Source: UBA9214 sp964443845
GTDB taxonomy: Bacteria > Pseudomonadota > Gammaproteobacteria > UBA9214
Assembly (NCBI GenBank): GCA_964443845.1
Contig: CAYUFA010000003.1
Coordinates: 1 to 64,000 of the forward strand
Reading direction: 5' to 3'
Length of the DNA: 64,000 bases
Both the position numbers and the translations under genes were made by a program. Below, piece by piece: positions 1 to 8,651 of the stretch. The notes under the pieces are model-generated. The model made no database searches. It was not told where the DNA came from and saw only the letters and a program-made list of their open reading frames with translations. Every line of letters begins with the position of its first letter. Within the stretch, counting starts at the first letter, position 1.

Positions 1-518
1 GACATGGCCTGCAGGTGGTAGCTGTTCATCGGCTCCAGTGTCTTGCCGTCCAGCGACTCCGGCTTGCCATGCACGCCCAGCATGCGGGGCTGGCTGGGAC
101 CATAGATGTCCGCGTCCAGGATGCCGACTCTGGCGCCCTCGGCCGACAGGGCCAGTGCCAGGTTGACCGCAGTGGTGGACTTGCCGACACCACCCTTGCC
201 GGAGGCCACGGCGATGATGTTACGGATACCCTCGATGTGCTTGACGCCCTTCTGTGCGGAATGCGCGGCAATCTTCGTCGAGACGTCGATGACCGCGGTC
301 TGCACGCCGGCGACCTGCTCGACCAGCGCCTTCAGTTGCGCCGCGAGGTCATCCCGGTAGCCGGAGGACGGAAAGCCCAGCACGACCGCCACGGTCACCT
401 GGCCACCGTCAATCCGGATGTCCTTGATGCACTTGGTCGAGACGAGGTCTTTCTCGAGATAGGGATCGATATAGGTCGCCAGCTTCGCCTCGATCTGGTC
501 CTTGCTCACTTCCGCCAT
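1..518 (-). CDS. mrp: Mrp/ApbC family iron-sulfur cluster carrier ATPase (3' end outside window)
   Basis: Cytoplasmic P-loop ATPase of the Mrp/ApbC/NBP35 family, known to hold and transfer Fe-S clusters. The translation starts MAEVSKDQIEAKL at 518. A MIP18-like domain of about 90 residues comes first, then the deviant Walker A motif GKGGVGKST near residue 107 and the segment DADIYGPSQPRML typical of the family. The start has a good ribosome site (ccaggag) 7-8 bases upstream. The C-terminal half, including the CxxC cluster ligands, lies beyond the left edge and cannot be checked. It is divergent from metG. Confidence 0.93.
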   Translation of the reverse strand, partial: MAEVSKDQIEAKLATYIDPYLEKDLVSTKCIKDIRIDGGQVTVAVVLGFPSSGYRDDLAAQLKALVEQVAGVQTAVIDVSTKIAAHSAQKGVKHIEGIRNIIAVASGKGGVGKSTTAVNLALALSAEGARVGILDADIYGPSQPRMLGVHGKPESLDGKTLEPMNSYHLQAM

Positions 519-701
519 GATGAACTCCTGGATTCTGAAACCGGTGCCCGGCCCGCGGCCGGACGAAAATTGACCGCGAATTGTACACGATCCAGTCCGG
601 CAGAAGGGTATTCCTCCCCATCCGGGATACCACAAGCCCATCCCGTATATGGCATACTACGCGGTCAGTCCCCAATGCTTTCATGGATTTAGCGTCACCT
701 C

Positions 702-2807
702 ATGAGCCAGCCCCAGCGCACCATCGTGGTCACCAGCGCCCTGCCCTATGCCAACGGGCCGATCCACCTGGGCCACCTGGTCGAGTACATCCAGACCGAC
801 ATCTGGGTGCGCTTCCAGCGCTCGCGCGGCCATGACTGCGTGTACATCTGCGCCGATGACGCCCATGGCACACCGATCATGCTGCGCGCCGACCAGGAAG
901 GCATCTCCCCGGAACAGCTGATCGAGCGCGTCGGTGCCGAGCACCGCGCAGACTTCAGCGGCTTTCACATCGGCTTCGACAACTACCACAGCACGCACTC
1001 GGAAGAAAACCGGGTGCTGGCCGAGCGCATCTACCGGGCGCACCGGGACGCCGGTCATATCACCACGCGCACCATCACCCAGGCGTTCGACCCGGAAAAA
1101 CAGATGTTCCTGCCGGACCGCTTCATCCGTGGCGAGTGCCCGCGCTGCGGCGCGGCCGACCAGTACGGCGACAGCTGCGAGGTGTGCGGTGCCACCTACG
1201 CACCGACCGAGCTGATAAATCCGCGCTCGGCCATCTCCGGCGCTACGCCGGTCGACAGGGAATCGGTGCATTACTTCTTCAAACTCGGGGATTTTCAGAA
1301 ATTTCTTTACGACTGGGTTAACGACAAATCACCGATTGTCATAACAGATATCGCTGAGGGTCCCCCAACGGAAAATGAAGCGATACATGCCCGCAGAACC
1401 GCGCTGCAGCCTGAAGTAAGGAATAAACTTAATGAGTGGTTGAACGAGGCGCTGAGGGACTGGGACATCTCGCGCGATGCGCCCTACTTCGGGTTCCGCA
1501 TTCCGGATACGGAAGACAAGTATTTCTACGTCTGGCTGGACGCGCCGATCGGCTACATGGCCAGCTATCGCAACCTGTGCGAACGTACCGGCTGCGACTT
1601 CGATGCCGTCTGGGGCAAGGACAGCCGCGTGGAGCTGTATCATTTCATCGGCAAGGACATCATCTATTTTCATGCACTGTTCTGGCCGGCCATGCTGCGC
1701 GGCGCCGGCTTCCGCACCCCGACCGCGATCTTCGCGCACGGCTTTCTGACCGTGGACGGCCAGAAGATGTCGAAGTCGCGCGGCACCTTCATCAAGGCAC
1801 GCACCTGGCTCGACCATCTCAACCCGGAGACCCTGCGCTACTACTTTGCCGCCAAGCTCGGCGCCGGCGTGGACGACATCGATCTCAACCTCGAGGACTT
1901 CGTGGCGCGCATCAACAGCGATCTCGTCGGCAAGGTGGTGAACATCGCCAGCCGCTGCGCCGGCTTCATCACCAGGCGCTTCGACGGCCGGCTGTCCGCC
2001 GCCTGTTCCGAACCCCGGTTGTACGACGAGTTCGTGGTCGAGGGCGATGCCATCGCCGCGTGCTTCGAGCGCCGTGAATACAGCCAGGCGATCCGCCGCA
2101 CCATGGCCCTGGCCGATCGCGCCAACCAGTACATCGACGCGCACAAGCCCTGGGTGCTGGTGAAGCAGGCCGGGCAGGAACAGACGGTACAGGACGTATG
2201 CAGCACCGGGCTCAACCTGTTCCGCGTGCTGATGACGTACCTGCAGCCGGTCCTGCCGGCCATGGCCGCGCAGGCAGCGGAGTTCCTGAACCTGCCGGCC
2301 CTGGCCTGGATCAGCGTCGCCACCCCGCTGACCGACCATACCATCCATGCCTTCACGCCACTGCTGACGCGCGTGGAACCGGAGCAGATCAACGCCATGC
2401 TGGAAGCTTCACAGGAACACCTTGCCGCCGCAGCCAACCCGCGGACCGCCAGCGGCGCGCTGGCCGCAGAACCGATCGCCGACACCATCGCTTTCGACGA
2501 CTTCGCGAAACTCGACCTGCGCATCGCGCGCATCGCGAAGGCCACCCGTGTCGAGGGCGCGGACAAGCTGCTGGCGCTGACGCTGGACCTCGGCGGTGAA
2601 ATGCGCAACGTGTTCGCCGGCATCAAGTCGGCCTACGCCCCGGAACAGCTGGAAGGAAAACTGACCGTCATGGTCGCCAACCTGGCGCCGCGCAAAATGA
2701 AGTTCGGGGTTTCCGAAGGCATGGTGCTGGCCGCCGGACCGGGCGGCAGGGAGCTGTTCATCCTGCACCCGGATGAGGGTGCGCAGCCCGGAATGCGGGT
2801 AAAATGA
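702..2807 (+). CDS. metG: Methionyl-tRNA synthetase with C-terminal tRNA-binding domain and an extra internal segment
   Basis: Charges tRNA-Met with methionine in the cytoplasm. The HIGH motif (HLGH, residues 22-25), a four-cysteine zinc knuckle (C146, C149, C159, C162), KMSKS (355-359) and a C-terminal EMAPII/Trbp111-like domain (from about residue 605) are all visible, so this is the long proteobacterial form (701 aa). Between FQKFLYDW (about residue 198) and the conserved NKLNEWL segment there are some 22-24 residues that the E. coli protein, as I recall it, lacks. This part (about 1281-1440) is visibly AT-richer than the rest. No strong Shine-Dalgarno precedes the ATG. Confidence 0.97.
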   Translation: MSQPQRTIVVTSALPYANGPIHLGHLVEYIQTDIWVRFQRSRGHDCVYICADDAHGTPIMLRADQEGISPEQLIERVGAEHRADFSGFHIGFDNYHSTHSEENRVLAERIYRAHRDAGHITTRTITQAFDPEKQMFLPDRFIRGECPRCGAADQYGDSCEVCGATYAPTELINPRSAISGATPVDRESVHYFFKLGDFQKFLYDWVNDKSPIVITDIAEGPPTENEAIHARRTALQPEVRNKLNEWLNEALRDWDISRDAPYFGFRIPDTEDKYFYVWLDAPIGYMASYRNLCERTGCDFDAVWGKDSRVELYHFIGKDIIYFHALFWPAMLRGAGFRTPTAIFAHGFLTVDGQKMSKSRGTFIKARTWLDHLNPETLRYYFAAKLGAGVDDIDLNLEDFVARINSDLVGKVVNIASRCAGFITRRFDGRLSAACSEPRLYDEFVVEGDAIAACFERREYSQAIRRTMALADRANQYIDAHKPWVLVKQAGQEQTVQDVCSTGLNLFRVLMTYLQPVLPAMAAQAAEFLNLPALAWISVATPLTDHTIHAFTPLLTRVEPEQINAMLEASQEHLAAAANPRTASGALAAEPIADTIAFDDFAKLDLRIARIAKATRVEGADKLLALTLDLGGEMRNVFAGIKSAYAPEQLEGKLTVMVANLAPRKMKFGVSEGMVLAAGPGGRELFILHPDEGAQPGMRVK

Positions 2808-2845
2808 CACTCACCGGTTGCACTCGATACGAACGACCTGCAGGG

Positions 2846-2860
2846 GCGCCTGTCAGGCGC
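2846..2860 (+). promoter_or_regulatory. Small hairpin over the ribosome-site region of rnfA
   Basis: An inverted repeat GCGCCT-GTC-AGGCGC ends 7 bases before the rnfA ATG. Its right arm contains the only purine-rich stretch (AGGCG) that could act as ribosome site. It could affect translation of the first rnf gene; that role is inference. Confidence 0.35.
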
Positions 2861-2867
2861 GATTGAT

Positions 2868-3449
2868 ATGAAAGAACTTGCGCTCCTGCTGGTCAGCACC
2901 ATCCTCGTCAACAATTTCGTGCTGGTGAAATTCCTCGGCCTGTGCCCGTTCATGGGCGTGTCACGCAACGTCGACACCGCGACCGGTATGGGACTGGCGA
3001 CCACCTTCGTGCTGACACTGTCCTCGGTCTGCAGCTACCTGGTCAACGAGTACCTGCTGGCGCCGCTCGGGCTGGAATACCTGCGTACCATCGCCTTCAT
3101 CCTGGTGATCGCCGCCGTGGTGCAATTCACCGAGATGGTCGTGCACAAGACCAGCCCGCTGCTGTACAAGGTGCTCGGCATCTTCCTGCCGCTGATCACC
3201 ACCAACTGCGCCGTGCTGGGTGTTGCCCTGCTGAACGTGCAGCAGCATTTCAACTTCCTCGAATCGGCGGTGTACGGCTTCGGGGCCGCCGTCGGTTTCT
3301 CGCTGGTCCTGGTGCTGTTCTCGTCGATCCGCGAACGCGTGGCGGTGGCCGACGTACCGGAGCCGTTCCGCGGCTCCGCGATCGCACTGATCACCGCGGG
3401 CCTCATGTCGCTGGCCTTCATGGGCTTTTCCGGTCTGATCAAGGGCTGA
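2868..3449 (+). CDS. rnfA: Electron transport complex subunit RnfA/RsxA
   Basis: Integral membrane subunit of the Rnf (Rsx) complex, which couples electron transfer between ferredoxin and NAD(H) to ion movement, or in enterobacteria helps re-reduce SoxR. The 193-residue length equals E. coli RsxA. About six hydrophobic helices are seen, with family segments such as LVKFLGLCPFMGVS and the TTNCAVLGVALL stretch that carries the cysteine of the intramembrane Fe-S site. First gene of the rnfABCDGE-nth cluster, 60 bases after metG. It is a paralogue of RnfE encoded at 7319. Confidence 0.97.
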   Translation: MKELALLLVSTILVNNFVLVKFLGLCPFMGVSRNVDTATGMGLATTFVLTLSSVCSYLVNEYLLAPLGLEYLRTIAFILVIAAVVQFTEMVVHKTSPLLYKVLGIFLPLITTNCAVLGVALLNVQQHFNFLESAVYGFGAAVGFSLVLVLFSSIRERVAVADVPEPFRGSAIALITAGLMSLAFMGFSGLIKG

Positions 3450-3465
3450 CGGGCAGCCCTGACCG

Positions 3466-4011
3466 ATGCTGAGCGCGCTGCTTGCACTGGGTATACTGGC
3501 CATGGTGATCGGCCTGATCCTCGGCTACGCCGCGATCCGCTTCCATGTAGACAGCGACCCGGTGGTCGACCAGGTCGATGCGCTGCTGCCACAGACCCAG
3601 TGCGGACAATGCGGTTTTGCCGGCTGCCGTCCGTATGCCGAAGCGATCGCCGCCGGCGCGGCCGACATCAACCAGTGCCCGCCCGGCGGCGAGGTCACCA
3701 TCCAGAACCTCGCCAACCTGCTGGGCGTGGACGCGAAACCGCTCAACCCCGAACACGGTGCACACCAGGAAAAGACCGTCGTTGTCATCGACGAACAGAC
3801 CTGCATCGGCTGCACGCTGTGCATCCAGGCCTGCCCGGTGGACGCCATCCTCGGTGCACCCAAGCACATGCATACCGTGATCCAGAGCGAATGCACCGGC
3901 TGCAACCTGTGCATACCGCCCTGCCCGGTCGAATGCATCCACATCGTACCGGTGCAAACCACGCTGCGCGACTGGTCGTGGCCACTGCCTGCGGAGGCCG
4001 ATCATGCCTGA
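3466..4011 (+). CDS. rnfB: Electron transport complex ferredoxin subunit RnfB/RsxB
   Basis: Fe-S subunit of the Rnf complex. An N-terminal membrane helix (LSALLALGILAMVIGLILG) is followed by the four-Cys cluster region TQCGQCGFAGC and then two [4Fe-4S] ferredoxin motifs, CIGCTLCIQACP and CTGCNLCIPPCP. The length (181 aa) is normal for gammaproteobacteria. It begins 17 bases after rnfA and overlaps rnfC by 8 bases, so translation is probably coupled. Confidence 0.97.
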   Translation: MLSALLALGILAMVIGLILGYAAIRFHVDSDPVVDQVDALLPQTQCGQCGFAGCRPYAEAIAAGAADINQCPPGGEVTIQNLANLLGVDAKPLNPEHGAHQEKTVVVIDEQTCIGCTLCIQACPVDAILGAPKHMHTVIQSECTGCNLCIPPCPVECIHIVPVQTTLRDWSWPLPAEADHA

Positions 4012-5665
4012 AACGCCGCCCAGGCCGCTGGACCTGTCCTTCACACAGCGTTTCCGCTTTCACGGCGGGCTGCACCTGGAGGTGTGCCAGGAAGTTGCCG
4101 CGGCACATCCGATTCGTCCGGCCGGCATCCCGCCGCAACTGGTCCTGCCGCTGGCACAGCACATCGGCGAACCCGCGCGCTGCCTGGTGGCTGTCGGCGA
4201 CCCGGTGCGGCGCGGCCAGTGCCTGGCCGAGGCCGCCGGCATGGTCAGTGCGCCGGTGCATGCCCCCACTTCGGGCACGGTGGTGGCCATCGAGCCGCGC
4301 CCGGTCCCGCATCCTTCCGGCCTGCCCTCGACCTGTATCGTGATCGACACCGACGGCAGGGACACCGCGCTGCCAGCCGCACCCGCCACGGACTACACGC
4401 AGAGCGACCCGGCCGAGCTGCTGGAACAGGTGCGCGCCGCCGGCATCGTCGGACTCGGCGGCGCCGGATTTCCGACCGCGCTCAAGCTGGAACACCGGCA
4501 ACCCATCGAGCTGTTGCTGATCAACGGGGCGGAGTGTGAACCCTGTATCGCCTGCGACGACGGCCTGATGCGGGAACGGCCGCACGAGGTCATCGAGGGT
4601 GTGCGTATGCTGCGCCACATCGTGCAAGCGGCTGCCTGCGTGATCGCGGTCGAGGACAACATGCCCGAGGCGGAACAGGCCTTGCGCCAGGCGCTCGTGG
4701 AACTGCACGAACACGATATCCAGGTGGTCAACGTGCCGGCCGTCTATCCGACCGGTGGCGAGCGCCAGCTGATCAAGGTGCTGACCGACCGCGAGGTCCC
4801 GAGCCAGGGGTTCCCGGCCGACATCGGCATCATCGTCCAGAACGTCGGTACCGCGGCTGCGGCATTCGCCGCAGTGTCGCGCGCGCAGCCGCTGACCTCA
4901 CGGATCGTGACGGTGGCCGGAGACGGCGTGCGGGAAGCCTGCAACCTGGAAGTCCGTATCGGCACGCCGGTGCGCCATGTCATCGCGGCCGCCGGCGGCT
5001 ATGGCAGCCGCATCGAACGCCTGCTGATCGGTGGACCGATGATGGGCTTCACGGTGGACAGCGACAGCGTCCCGGTGATCAAGACCACCAACTGCATCCT
5101 CGCCGTGACGGCGCAAAGCATGCCTGCTCCGCCGCCCGCCCAGCCGTGCATCCGCTGTGGCAAGTGCACCGAGGTATGCCCGGCCAACCTGCTGCCCCAG
5201 CAGCTGTACTGGTTCGCGCGGGCGGCCAGCCATGACGCGGCGCAGGACTTCGGCCTGTTCGACTGTATCGAATGCGGCTGCTGTGCCCACGTGTGCCCCA
5301 GCCATATCCCGCTGGTGCAGTACTACCGGCACGCCAAGACGGCAATCTGGGCCCAGGAAAAGCAGAAGCGCGCCTCCGACATCGCGCGCGCGCGTCACGA
5401 GGCACGCCTGGCACGGCTGGAGCGCATCAAGCGGGAACGCGCCGAACAGCTGGCCCGCAAGAAACGGGCCCTGGCCGACAAGGAGGCCGGTGACAATGCA
5501 CGCAAGTCGGCGATCCAGGCCGCGCTGGAGCGAGTGCAGAAAAAGAAGGAGCAGGCCGGCACCCGGCCACGCAATATCGACAACCTGACCGCGGAGCAAC
5601 GGCGCCAGATCGAGGATGTCGACCGCCGCCGCGTCAACCGCTCGAGCCCGCAGGACCCGGAATAA
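4004..5665 (+). CDS. rnfC: Electron transport complex subunit RnfC/RsxC
   Basis: Peripheral subunit of the Rnf complex that binds FMN and NADH and passes electrons through two Fe-S clusters. The NuoF-like core has the glycine-rich GLGGAGFPTALKL segment, and two C-terminal cluster motifs are present (CIRCGKCTEVCP and CIECGCCAHVCP). After the clusters comes a short charged helical tail rich in Arg, Lys, Ala and Glu. At 553 aa it is shorter than E. coli RsxC (about 740 aa), because the Ala-rich repeat tail is much reduced. The last base of its stop codon is the first base of the rnfD ATG. Confidence 0.96.
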   Translation: MPETPPRPLDLSFTQRFRFHGGLHLEVCQEVAAAHPIRPAGIPPQLVLPLAQHIGEPARCLVAVGDPVRRGQCLAEAAGMVSAPVHAPTSGTVVAIEPRPVPHPSGLPSTCIVIDTDGRDTALPAAPATDYTQSDPAELLEQVRAAGIVGLGGAGFPTALKLEHRQPIELLLINGAECEPCIACDDGLMRERPHEVIEGVRMLRHIVQAAACVIAVEDNMPEAEQALRQALVELHEHDIQVVNVPAVYPTGGERQLIKVLTDREVPSQGFPADIGIIVQNVGTAAAAFAAVSRAQPLTSRIVTVAGDGVREACNLEVRIGTPVRHVIAAAGGYGSRIERLLIGGPMMGFTVDSDSVPVIKTTNCILAVTAQSMPAPPPAQPCIRCGKCTEVCPANLLPQQLYWFARAASHDAAQDFGLFDCIECGCCAHVCPSHIPLVQYYRHAKTAIWAQEKQKRASDIARARHEARLARLERIKRERAEQLARKKRALADKEAGDNARKSAIQAALERVQKKKEQAGTRPRNIDNLTAEQRRQIEDVDRRRVNRSSPQDPE

Positions 5666-6696
5666 TGGAATTCCAGCGCTTCAGTTCACCGCACCTGCCG
5701 GCGGAACACGACATCAACCTCATGATGCGCCGGGTGCTGCTTGCCCTGCTGCCGGGAGTCGCCTGCATGACCTGGCTGTTCGGCTGGGGCGTCCTGGTCA
5801 ACCTGGCGCTGGCCGGTGGCAGCGCCCTGCTGGCGGAGGCCGGCATGCTCGGCGTGCGTGGCCGGCCGGTAGCCCCGACCCTGCAGGACGGCAGCGCGTT
5901 GCTGACCGGAGTCCTGCTGGCGCTGGCGATCCCGCCCCTGGCACCGTGGTGGATCGCGGTGACCGGCAGCGCGTTCGCCATCGTGATCGCCAAGCAGCTC
6001 TATGGTGGCCTGGGCTATAACCCGTTCAATCCGGCCATGGTCGGCTACGTGGTGGTGCTGGTCTCGTTCCCGCTGGAACTGACCCTGTGGCCACAGGCCT
6101 GGCACGCGCCCGACCTCGCCACCACGCTGTCGATGGTATTTGCCGGCAAACCGCCGGCTGGCATGGCCATTGACGCCATCACCATGGCCACCCCCATGGA
6201 CAGCCTGCGCATGCAGATCGGTCTCGGCAAGTCGCTGCCACAACTGGCCGGCAACAGCCTGTTCGGTTACCTCGGTGGCGCCGGCTGGGAATGGCTGAAC
6301 GGCTGCTACCTGCTCGGCGGACTGTGGCTGCTGCGCGTGCGGGTGATCCAGTGGCACATTCCCGTGGCCATGCTGGGGGCGCTGGCGCTGCTGGCCGGCG
6401 GGTTCCACCTGCTCGACCCGGCGCGCTATGCCTCGCCCCTGTTTCACCTGCTCACCAGCGCCACCATGCTGGGTGCCTTCTTCATCGCCACCGACCCCGT
6501 CACGGCCTGCACCACGCCGCGCGGCCGGCTCTGGTACGGGGCCGGTATCGGCATCCTGGTCTGGATCATCCGCACCTGGGGCGGTTACCCGGACGGCGTG
6601 GCGTTCGCGGTACTGCTGATGAACCTGTCGGCACCGACCATCGACTACTACACGCGGCCGCGCGTGTTCGGACACCGCCCGGGATCGGCCGAATGA
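5665..6696 (+). CDS. rnfD: Electron transport complex subunit RnfD/RsxD
   Basis: Polytopic inner-membrane subunit carrying a covalently attached flavin. The 343-residue protein has about nine hydrophobic helices and the GGLGYNPFNPAMVGY segment of the RnfD/NqrB family. The ITMATPMD segment near residue 175 supplies the threonine expected to bind FMN through a phosphoester. It starts directly at the rnfC stop and its TGA overlaps the rnfG ATG (ATGA), as expected for a tightly coupled operon. Confidence 0.96.
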   Translation: MEFQRFSSPHLPAEHDINLMMRRVLLALLPGVACMTWLFGWGVLVNLALAGGSALLAEAGMLGVRGRPVAPTLQDGSALLTGVLLALAIPPLAPWWIAVTGSAFAIVIAKQLYGGLGYNPFNPAMVGYVVVLVSFPLELTLWPQAWHAPDLATTLSMVFAGKPPAGMAIDAITMATPMDSLRMQIGLGKSLPQLAGNSLFGYLGGAGWEWLNGCYLLGGLWLLRVRVIQWHIPVAMLGALALLAGGFHLLDPARYASPLFHLLTSATMLGAFFIATDPVTACTTPRGRLWYGAGIGILVWIIRTWGGYPDGVAFAVLLMNLSAPTIDYYTRPRVFGHRPGSAE

Positions 6697-7322
6697 ATTA
6701 CCGCCAGATCCTGATCACGTCCGTCATCCTGTTGCTGTTCGCCGTGCTCGGCACCGCGATGGTGGCGGGCACCTGGCAGGGCACGCACGAGCGCATCGCG
6801 GCCAACGAGCGCGCCACGCTGCTGCGCAAGCTCAGCCAGCTGATCCCGCGCGACCAGTACGACAACGCGCTGCTGGACGACGTCACCGAGGTCCACGCGC
6901 AGTCGCTCGGACCGGACCCGGTGCGCGTGTACCGCGCCCGCCACGCCGGGACCCCGGTGGCGCTGGTAATGACGGTGGTGGCCACGGAAGGCTACAGCGG
7001 CCCCATTCACCTGCTGGTCGGCATCCGCTACGACGGCACCCTGGCCGGCGTCCGCGTGGTGGCGCAGCATGAAACCCCGGGGCTGGGAGACGGCATCGAC
7101 GAACAGCACTCGAACTGGATCTACCAGTTTGACGGGCGCTCGCTGGACAACCCGGACGAGAAGGGCTGGGCGGTGCGCAAGGACGGCGGCAGCTTCGACC
7201 AGCTGACCGGCGCCACCATCAGCCCGCGCGCCGTGGTCAAGGCAGTGCATGCATCCCTGCTATACTATCGCGCACACCGCGCGCAACTGTTCCATGCACC
7301 GGCCACGGCGACGACACCATGA
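6693..7322 (+). CDS. rnfG: Electron transport complex subunit RnfG/RsxG
   Basis: Rnf subunit with one N-terminal membrane helix (ITSVILLLFAVLGTAMVAG) and a periplasmic FMN-binding domain. The motif LTGATISPRAVV near the C-terminus supplies the threonine that carries covalent FMN in this family. I chose the ATG at 6693 because it overlaps the rnfD stop and gives 209 aa, the normal length. The frame stays open further upstream only as an antisense-type extension. It overlaps rnfE by 4 bases. Confidence 0.96.
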   Translation: MNYRQILITSVILLLFAVLGTAMVAGTWQGTHERIAANERATLLRKLSQLIPRDQYDNALLDDVTEVHAQSLGPDPVRVYRARHAGTPVALVMTVVATEGYSGPIHLLVGIRYDGTLAGVRVVAQHETPGLGDGIDEQHSNWIYQFDGRSLDNPDEKGWAVRKDGGSFDQLTGATISPRAVVKAVHASLLYYRAHRAQLFHAPATATTP

Positions 7323-8011
7323 ACGAACCCGGCTATCTCAAGATCATCAGTGACGGACTCTGGCAGAACAACCCGGGGCTGGTCCAGCTGCTCGGCCTGT
7401 GTCCGCTGCTGGCCGTGACCACCAGCGTCGTGAACGGCCTGGGCCTCGGACTGGCGACCACCGCCACGCTGGTATGCTCCAACCTGAGCGTGTCGCTGAT
7501 CCGCAAGGTGGTGCGGCCGGAAATACGCATCCCGGTATTCGTACTGATCATCGCCTCGATCGTGACCGTGATCGAGCTGGTGATGAACGCCTGGCTGCAC
7601 GACCTGTACAACATCCTCGGCATCTTCATCCCGTTGATCGTCACCAACTGCAACATCATCGGCCGGGCCGAGTCGTTTGCCTCGCGCAACAGCGCCGACC
7701 GCGCACTGCTCGACGGCCTCGCCATGGGCATCGGCTTCACGCTGGTTCTGGTCGCCCTCGGCGGGCTGCGCGAGCTGTTCGGCCAGGGCACGCTGCTGGC
7801 GCATGCCAGCCTGATGTTCGGTGAAGCCGCACGCGCATGGACGCTCACCCTGATCCCGCATTACCGTGGCTTCCTGCTTGCGATCCTGCCGCCCGGCGCG
7901 TTCCTCGGACTGGGTTTCCTGATTGCCGGCAAGAACCTCGTCGATGCACGCCACGCCCGCCGTGCGCGTGCCGTCACCACGCCGGCCGCGCAACCGGCGA
8001 GTGCCGGCTGA
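7319..8011 (+). CDS. rnfE: Electron transport complex subunit RnfE/RsxE
   Basis: Integral membrane Rnf subunit paralogous to RnfA. It has 230 aa with about six helices, the NPGLVQLLGLCPLLAVT segment near the N-terminus and the VTNCNIIGRAESFA stretch with the conserved cysteine. The start ATG overlaps the rnfG stop. It ends 1 base before the GTG of nth, the same arrangement as in enterobacteria. Confidence 0.96.
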   Translation: MNEPGYLKIISDGLWQNNPGLVQLLGLCPLLAVTTSVVNGLGLGLATTATLVCSNLSVSLIRKVVRPEIRIPVFVLIIASIVTVIELVMNAWLHDLYNILGIFIPLIVTNCNIIGRAESFASRNSADRALLDGLAMGIGFTLVLVALGGLRELFGQGTLLAHASLMFGEAARAWTLTLIPHYRGFLLAILPPGAFLGLGFLIAGKNLVDARHARRARAVTTPAAQPASAG

Positions 8012-8012
8012 C

Positions 8013-8651
8013 GTGAATGCCGCCAGGCGCCGCGAGATCTTCGAACGACTGCGCGCCGCCAACCCCCACCCGACCACCGAGCTGCGGTACGGCAACCCGT
8101 TCCAGTTGCTGGTCGCGGTGATGCTCTCGGCGCAGTCCACCGACGTCGGCGTCAACAAGGCCACCACGCCGCTGTTTCGCAAGGTCAGGACACCGGCCGC
8201 CATGCTCCGGCTCGGCGCGGACGGGCTGCGCGAATACATCAGGACCATCGGCCTGTACAACACCAAGGCGACGAACATCCTGAAGACCAGCGCGATCCTG
8301 GTCGAACGGCACGGCGGCAAGGTACCGGAAGACCGTAGCGCGCTCGAGGCCCTGCCCGGCGTAGGACGCAAGACTGCCAATGTAGTACTGAACACCGCAT
8401 TCGGCCAGCCCACCATTGCGGTCGACACCCATATCTTTCGGGTGGCCAACCGCACCGGTATCGCGCCGGGCAGGAATGTAAAGGAAGTCGAAGAGCGCCT
8501 GCTGCGCGTGGTGCCGGAAGAATTCCGCCATGCTGCGCACCACTGGCTGATCCTGCATGGCCGCTATACCTGCATCGCCCGCAAGCCGCGCTGCGGCTCC
8601 TGCATCATTTCCGATCTGTGCGAGTACCGGGAGAAACCCGCCGACGAGTGA
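8013..8651 (+). CDS. nth: Endonuclease III (DNA glycosylase/AP lyase)
   Basis: Removes oxidised pyrimidines from DNA and cleaves the abasic site. The helix-hairpin-helix LPGVGRKTANVVLNTA holds the catalytic lysine, VDTHIFRV holds the catalytic aspartate, and the [4Fe-4S] cluster motif C-X6-C-X2-C-X5-C closes the protein. I chose the GTG at 8013 because VNAARRREIFERLR aligns with the usual N-terminus and it follows the rnfE stop by one base. That gives 212 aa, the normal size. Last gene of the rnf operon. Confidence 0.96.
   Translation: MNAARRREIFERLRAANPHPTTELRYGNPFQLLVAVMLSAQSTDVGVNKATTPLFRKVRTPAAMLRLGADGLREYIRTIGLYNTKATNILKTSAILVERHGGKVPEDRSALEALPGVGRKTANVVLNTAFGQPTIAVDTHIFRVANRTGIAPGRNVKEVEERLLRVVPEEFRHAAHHWLILHGRYTCIARKPRCGSCIISDLCEYREKPADE

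Noticed and set aside
570..598. TTGACC as a metG promoter
   Set aside because: The -35 resembles consensus, but no acceptable -10 box exists at 16-18 bases and the position is over 100 bases from the start codon.
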